Source: an uncultured bacterium (GTDB lineage Bacteria > Bacillota > Clostridia > Peptostreptococcales > Anaerovoracaceae). Taken from it: a stretch of DNA of 16,846 nucleotides. The stretch spans positions 1 through 16,846 of the forward strand of contig CAJMLL010000051.1 of the NCBI GenBank assembly GCA_905214225.1. Reading direction: 5' to 3'. The first letter of the stretch is position 1. Each line of letters opens with the position of its first letter. This document shows positions 14,029-16,846 of this stretch, piece after piece. The position numbers were made by a program, and so were the translations under genes. The notes under the pieces were generated by a model. That model was given only the letters and a program-made list of their open reading frames with translations. It was not told the origin of the DNA and searched no databases.

Positions 14029-14730
14029 ATGGGAATGAACATTCTGGTTTGTGATGATGATAAGGAAATTGCCAGGGCGATAGAGATTTATCTCGGGCAT
14101 GAGGGATACCGTGTGTTTAAGGCGTACGACGGTCTGCAGGCGCTGGACGTTGTGAGGGATGAGGAAATTCACCTGATCATTATGGATATCATGATGCCGA
14201 AAATGGACGGCATTCAGGCGACGATGAAGATCAGAGAGCAGAAAAACATCCCGATTATCATGCTGTCGGCAAAATCCGAGGACTACGATAAGATTAACGG
14301 ACTGAACATCGGTGCGGACGATTATGTCACCAAGCCGTTCAATCCGATGGAGCTTGTGGCGCGTGTGAATTCGCAGATCCGCCGGTACAGAGATCTGGGA
14401 AGTATGAATAAAAAGAACTCCGCGTCGCTTCTGCGTACAGGAGGACTGGTCATCGACGATCAAGCCAAGCAGGTTTTTGTGGACGGGAAAGCAGTGGAGC
14501 TCACGCCGAAAGAATACGGCATTCTGAGGCTGCTTACGGCACACGCGGGACAGGTGTTTTCGATGGAGCAGATCTATGAGGCGGTCTGGAAGGAACATGC
14601 CTGCAGTGTAGAGAATACAGTTGCCGTGCACATCCGTCATATTCGGGAAAAGATCGAGATTAATCCGAGATCGCCGCGCTACTTGAAGGTGGTCTGGGGC
14701 CTGGGCTATAAAGTAGAGAAAATTGAGTAG
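14029..14730 (+). CDS. OmpR-family response regulator, VanR-like
   Basis: A 233-residue two-component regulator. The receiver has the acidic pair in VCDDDKEIA, phosphoacceptor Asp53 in LIIMDIMMPKMDG, Ser80 in IIMLSAKSED and Lys102 in YVTKPF. The winged-helix domain follows a short linker, with LTPKEYGILRLLTAH, the recognition helix in NTVAVHIRHIREKIE and the closing KVVWGLGYKVE. The pattern is close to VanR-type regulators widespread in clostridia, most of which are not tied to vancomycin resistance. AGGAGGG at 14014-14020 gives eight-base spacing to the ATG. Its stop codon directly abuts the kinase reading frame. The divergent ppx-ppk operon lies upstream, but control of it by this regulator is only a possibility. 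Confidence 0.95.
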   Translation: MGMNILVCDDDKEIARAIEIYLGHEGYRVFKAYDGLQALDVVRDEEIHLIIMDIMMPKMDGIQATMKIREQKNIPIIMLSAKSEDYDKINGLNIGADDYVTKPFNPMELVARVNSQIRRYRDLGSMNKKNSASLLRTGGLVIDDQAKQVFVDGKAVELTPKEYGILRLLTAHAGQVFSMEQIYEAVWKEHACSVENTVAVHIRHIREKIEINPRSPRYLKVVWGLGYKVEKIE

Positions 14731-14760
14731 ATGGATAGGAATCAGAATAAAGAGGTGTTG

Positions 14761-16686
14761 ATGATGGCATTAAAGGACTGGATAGACAGGAAGCGAAAGA
14801 TGCGGGATACGGAAATTTTGAAGACGGTTCCGGAGCCGGAAAATGTTCTGGAAGAAAATAAAGATTTGCCGGAACCGGGGACAAATGCTGAAGAGGCAGG
14901 GAAAAGCGGGGAAGCAGACCGCGCGGAACAGACGGAGCCGGAGAATCATGAAAGCCTGTTTTATGACGGACAGAAGCGTCCGCGCGCACGGAGTATCGTG
15001 CTGACGGTCAGCTGCATTCTGGGATTCCTGCTGTGTATGGCGGGGGGCATCATGGCAACGCTGACGATGGTTCTGGACGAAGTCGGGGAGCTGGGCGTGA
15101 ACTATCATTACAGCGGAAATAAGCCGACTGCCGCGGAAATATCGGCGGCAAAGCATATTCTGCAGAGCCCTGTAACGGATGTGGAAAATAAGATGTTCAC
15201 ATTTATGGTAGTGCTGTTCGTCTGTGCGCTGATCTGTGCAATCAGCGGGATCATTACCTGCGGAAAGCGCAAACCGGGAGGGGGTGTCTATCTGCGCGCA
15301 TTCGACCGGGTGTGGGGAGATGTGCAGATCCTGGGAGGAGTTGTGGCGGGGCTGGTGATAGTACCGATTGCCGGAATCCTTTCTGATTCCGGAGTGCGAG
15401 ATGAGCTGTGGACGTTCATTACATATGTGAACAGAATCAAACTGCATCTGAGCAGTCAGGATATGGCGATGATTCACAAATGGATGTCGCAGAGCGAGTA
15501 TCACAGTACCTTGGGGTCCGGGTTTACTCTCTCCGGGCCGTTTGCGCTGGTGCTCGTTATTATGCTCGCCGCAGGGGCGTTTCTGTTTGAAGAAGCGGTT
15601 ATCCTTTCCGTTGCCCGGAAATTGAAAAACCGGTGCTTCTGGAGATATACTCTGATCGGCACGGTCTGCAGGGGAATTTATCATGGTGCAGGAGTGTTTT
15701 TCAGCAGCCGGAAAAAAATAACGCGGACGGGAATGATAACGGTGCTTCTGGTCATTGCCCTTATCGGAATGGTAGACGTTGCGACTCAGTCGGTGATGGG
15801 GATGATGATTTTCGGTGTGCTGACCTGTATCTTTCTTCCACGGGAGTTGAAGAGGCTGGAAGAGCTTAAAAAGGGCGTGCATGAAGTCCGTAATGGAAAC
15901 ATGGCGTACAAAATTCCGAATCTTGGAAGCGGCGCATTGGGGGAGATGGCTGAGGACATTAATTCCATCGCAGACGCGCAGGATGCGGCGGTGCAGAATC
16001 TGATGAAGAATGAACGGATGAAAACAGCGCTGATCAGCAACGTGTCGCATGACCTGAAAACACCGCTGACGTCAATCGTGACCTATGTGGACCTGCTGAA
16101 AACGGAAGGACTGGACAGCCCGAACGCACAGGAATACCTTGATGTGCTGGACCAGAAAACCAGACGTCTGCAGCGGCTGACGCTGAATCTGTTCGATGCG
16201 GCAAAGGCATCTTCCGGAGACATACCGGTACATCTTGCGGAACTGGATTTCTATTCGCTTGTCAGTCAGGCATATGGGGAAATGAAGGATGAACTGGACG
16301 CCAGGGATCTAACGTTTATTCTGCAGAACCATGCCGGCGCGTCAGTCAGAATCACTGCAGACGGACAGCTTCTGTGGCGTGTGATTGAGAATATCCTGAC
16401 CAATATTAAAAAGTACGCGATGCCGCATACACGCGTATACGCAGATATTGAGGAAGAACAGAAGAGTTATTGCCTGAAAGTGAAAAACATCTCAGAGAAT
16501 CAGCTGAATATCAGCGCGGAAGAGCTTATGCAGAGATTTACCAGAGGAGATGATTCCCGCAGCACGGAAGGCAGCGGACTGGGCCTTGCGATCGCGCAGG
16601 ATCTTGCCCGTGTGATGAACGGAAGTTTTCAGATTTCAATCGATGGAGATTTATTTACAGCAGCTGTGCGTATGCCAAAAGCGTAA
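14761..16686 (+). CDS. Multi-pass membrane sensor histidine kinase, VanS-like catalytic core
   Basis: A kinase of about 641 residues paired with the preceding regulator. I placed the start at ATG 14761 because AGAGGTG at 14751-14757 lies just upstream; ATG 14764 has even better spacing, and ATG 14731, touching the regulator stop, is an alternative lacking a clear RBS. An acidic cytoplasmic N-terminal region of about 80 residues precedes some six hydrophobic segments, an unusually elaborate membrane part with only modest external loops. A HAMP-like linker leads to the phosphorylation site LISNVSHDLKTPLTSIVTYV (His430 from this start). The ATP-binding domain has the N box RVIENILTNIKKYA, FTRGDDSRSTEG and the G2 box GSGLGLAIAQDL; a canonical DxGxG is not seen, as is common in this clostridial kinase group. 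The signal is unknown. Confidence 0.92.
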   Translation: MMALKDWIDRKRKMRDTEILKTVPEPENVLEENKDLPEPGTNAEEAGKSGEADRAEQTEPENHESLFYDGQKRPRARSIVLTVSCILGFLLCMAGGIMATLTMVLDEVGELGVNYHYSGNKPTAAEISAAKHILQSPVTDVENKMFTFMVVLFVCALICAISGIITCGKRKPGGGVYLRAFDRVWGDVQILGGVVAGLVIVPIAGILSDSGVRDELWTFITYVNRIKLHLSSQDMAMIHKWMSQSEYHSTLGSGFTLSGPFALVLVIMLAAGAFLFEEAVILSVARKLKNRCFWRYTLIGTVCRGIYHGAGVFFSSRKKITRTGMITVLLVIALIGMVDVATQSVMGMMIFGVLTCIFLPRELKRLEELKKGVHEVRNGNMAYKIPNLGSGALGEMAEDINSIADAQDAAVQNLMKNERMKTALISNVSHDLKTPLTSIVTYVDLLKTEGLDSPNAQEYLDVLDQKTRRLQRLTLNLFDAAKASSGDIPVHLAELDFYSLVSQAYGEMKDELDARDLTFILQNHAGASVRITADGQLLWRVIENILTNIKKYAMPHTRVYADIEEEQKSYCLKVKNISENQLNISAEELMQRFTRGDDSRSTEGSGLGLAIAQDLARVMNGSFQISIDGDLFTAAVRMPKA

Positions 16687-16846
16687 ATGTGCGGAAACAT
16701 TTCTGTGACAGTTGCAGATTCCAAAACGTCCGGTTTTAATTTTCTGCAGATCGGCCTGGATGTGTCCAGAACACAAGCTCGCTCCCTATACTGGGGAGAC
16801 TGTCCGAAAACCAGTCTCTAAATAACTGAATGTCAGCAGCATCCAG
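16687..16846. other. Non-coding 3' region with alternative hairpins at the window edge
   Basis: AAATGT (16685-16690) with ACATTT (16697-16702) forms a short hairpin at the kinase stop, without a T-run. GCAGA...TCTGC (about 16714-16747) encloses AAAAC/GTTTT, a weak terminator candidate. Near the edge, GAGACTG (16796-16802) pairs perfectly with CAGTCTC (16812-16818) around a nine-base loop, while CTCCC and GGGAG just upstream form a competing stem that shares GAG. The window ends before any gene begins. Confidence 0.4.

Noticed and set aside
14770..16050. A 426-codon open frame on the minus strand opposite the second kinase
   Set aside because: It shadows a kinase gene with intact HisKA and N-box motifs, and no recognisable domain or RBS supports it.
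14029..16686. Reading the second two-component pair as a vancomycin resistance VanRS system
   Set aside because: No vanH, vanA/B or vanX-like genes are present, and VanRS-like pairs with other roles are abundant in Clostridia.
16723..16733. AAAACGTCCGG shared by 16723-16733 and 4603-4613
   Set aside because: An 11-base match in 17 kb with different flanks is likely to be chance; no further copies or common context were seen.

Overview
The window looks like chromosome of a low-to-mid-GC Gram-positive anaerobe of the class Clostridia, possibly Lachnospiraceae or a relative. This is inferred from AGGAGG-type ribosome binding sites on nearly every gene, the isolated rplM-rpsI pair, VanR/VanS-like two-component genes, an NhaC antiporter, a tRNA gene without encoded CCA, and many U-tailed intrinsic terminators. 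No species can be named from the sequence alone.

Layout, left to right. (1) Bases 1-249: a hairpin-rich stretch and an extended -10 promoter. (2) 250-4348: two ion-transport genes, a CtpE/YoaB-like P-type ATPase and an NhaC-type Na+/H+ antiporter, the second with its own promoter and a hairpin at its predicted transcription start. (3) 4349-4767: a dense RNA-structure region holding a stem-loop, a compound terminator with alternative pairings, the rplM promoter and a ~195-nt leader. (4) 4768-5612: rplM-rpsI, closed by a terminator. (5) 5727-6415: a cysteine hydrolase of the isochorismatase superfamily with its own promoter. (6) 6502-10867: a tight same-strand cluster of lipoprotein, HAD phosphatase, OmpR-type response regulator, histidine kinase and a predicted TIM-barrel protein; the last two genes overlap by 95 nt. 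(7) 10882-11071: a tRNA-Lys(CTT) unit with promoter, leader hairpin and terminator. (8) 13778-11085 on the minus strand: ppx/gppA then ppk, in which ppk lacks the end of its catalytic C-terminal region. (9) 13931-16686: a second response regulator/kinase pair. (10) The last 160 bases are non-coding, with alternative hairpins near the window edge.

How the parts may work together. The ATPase and antiporter both serve cation homeostasis but appear separately transcribed. The lipoprotein-to-barrel cluster could be one operon in which a membrane kinase and its regulator control or sense something related to the phosphatase, the lipoprotein and the barrel protein; that is inference from spacing. 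Ppx and Ppk normally degrade and make polyphosphate, but here the synthase probably cannot work, because the region that should carry its second catalytic histidine is absent and the reading frame runs out next to the tRNA-Lys terminator.

The observations most worth following are the truncated ppk at the tRNA-Lys boundary, the structured rplM leader with a duplicated RBS-region motif, the compound terminator before it, and the kinase/barrel gene overlap. I did not see a CRISPR array, a complete transposase or a recognisable defence system.
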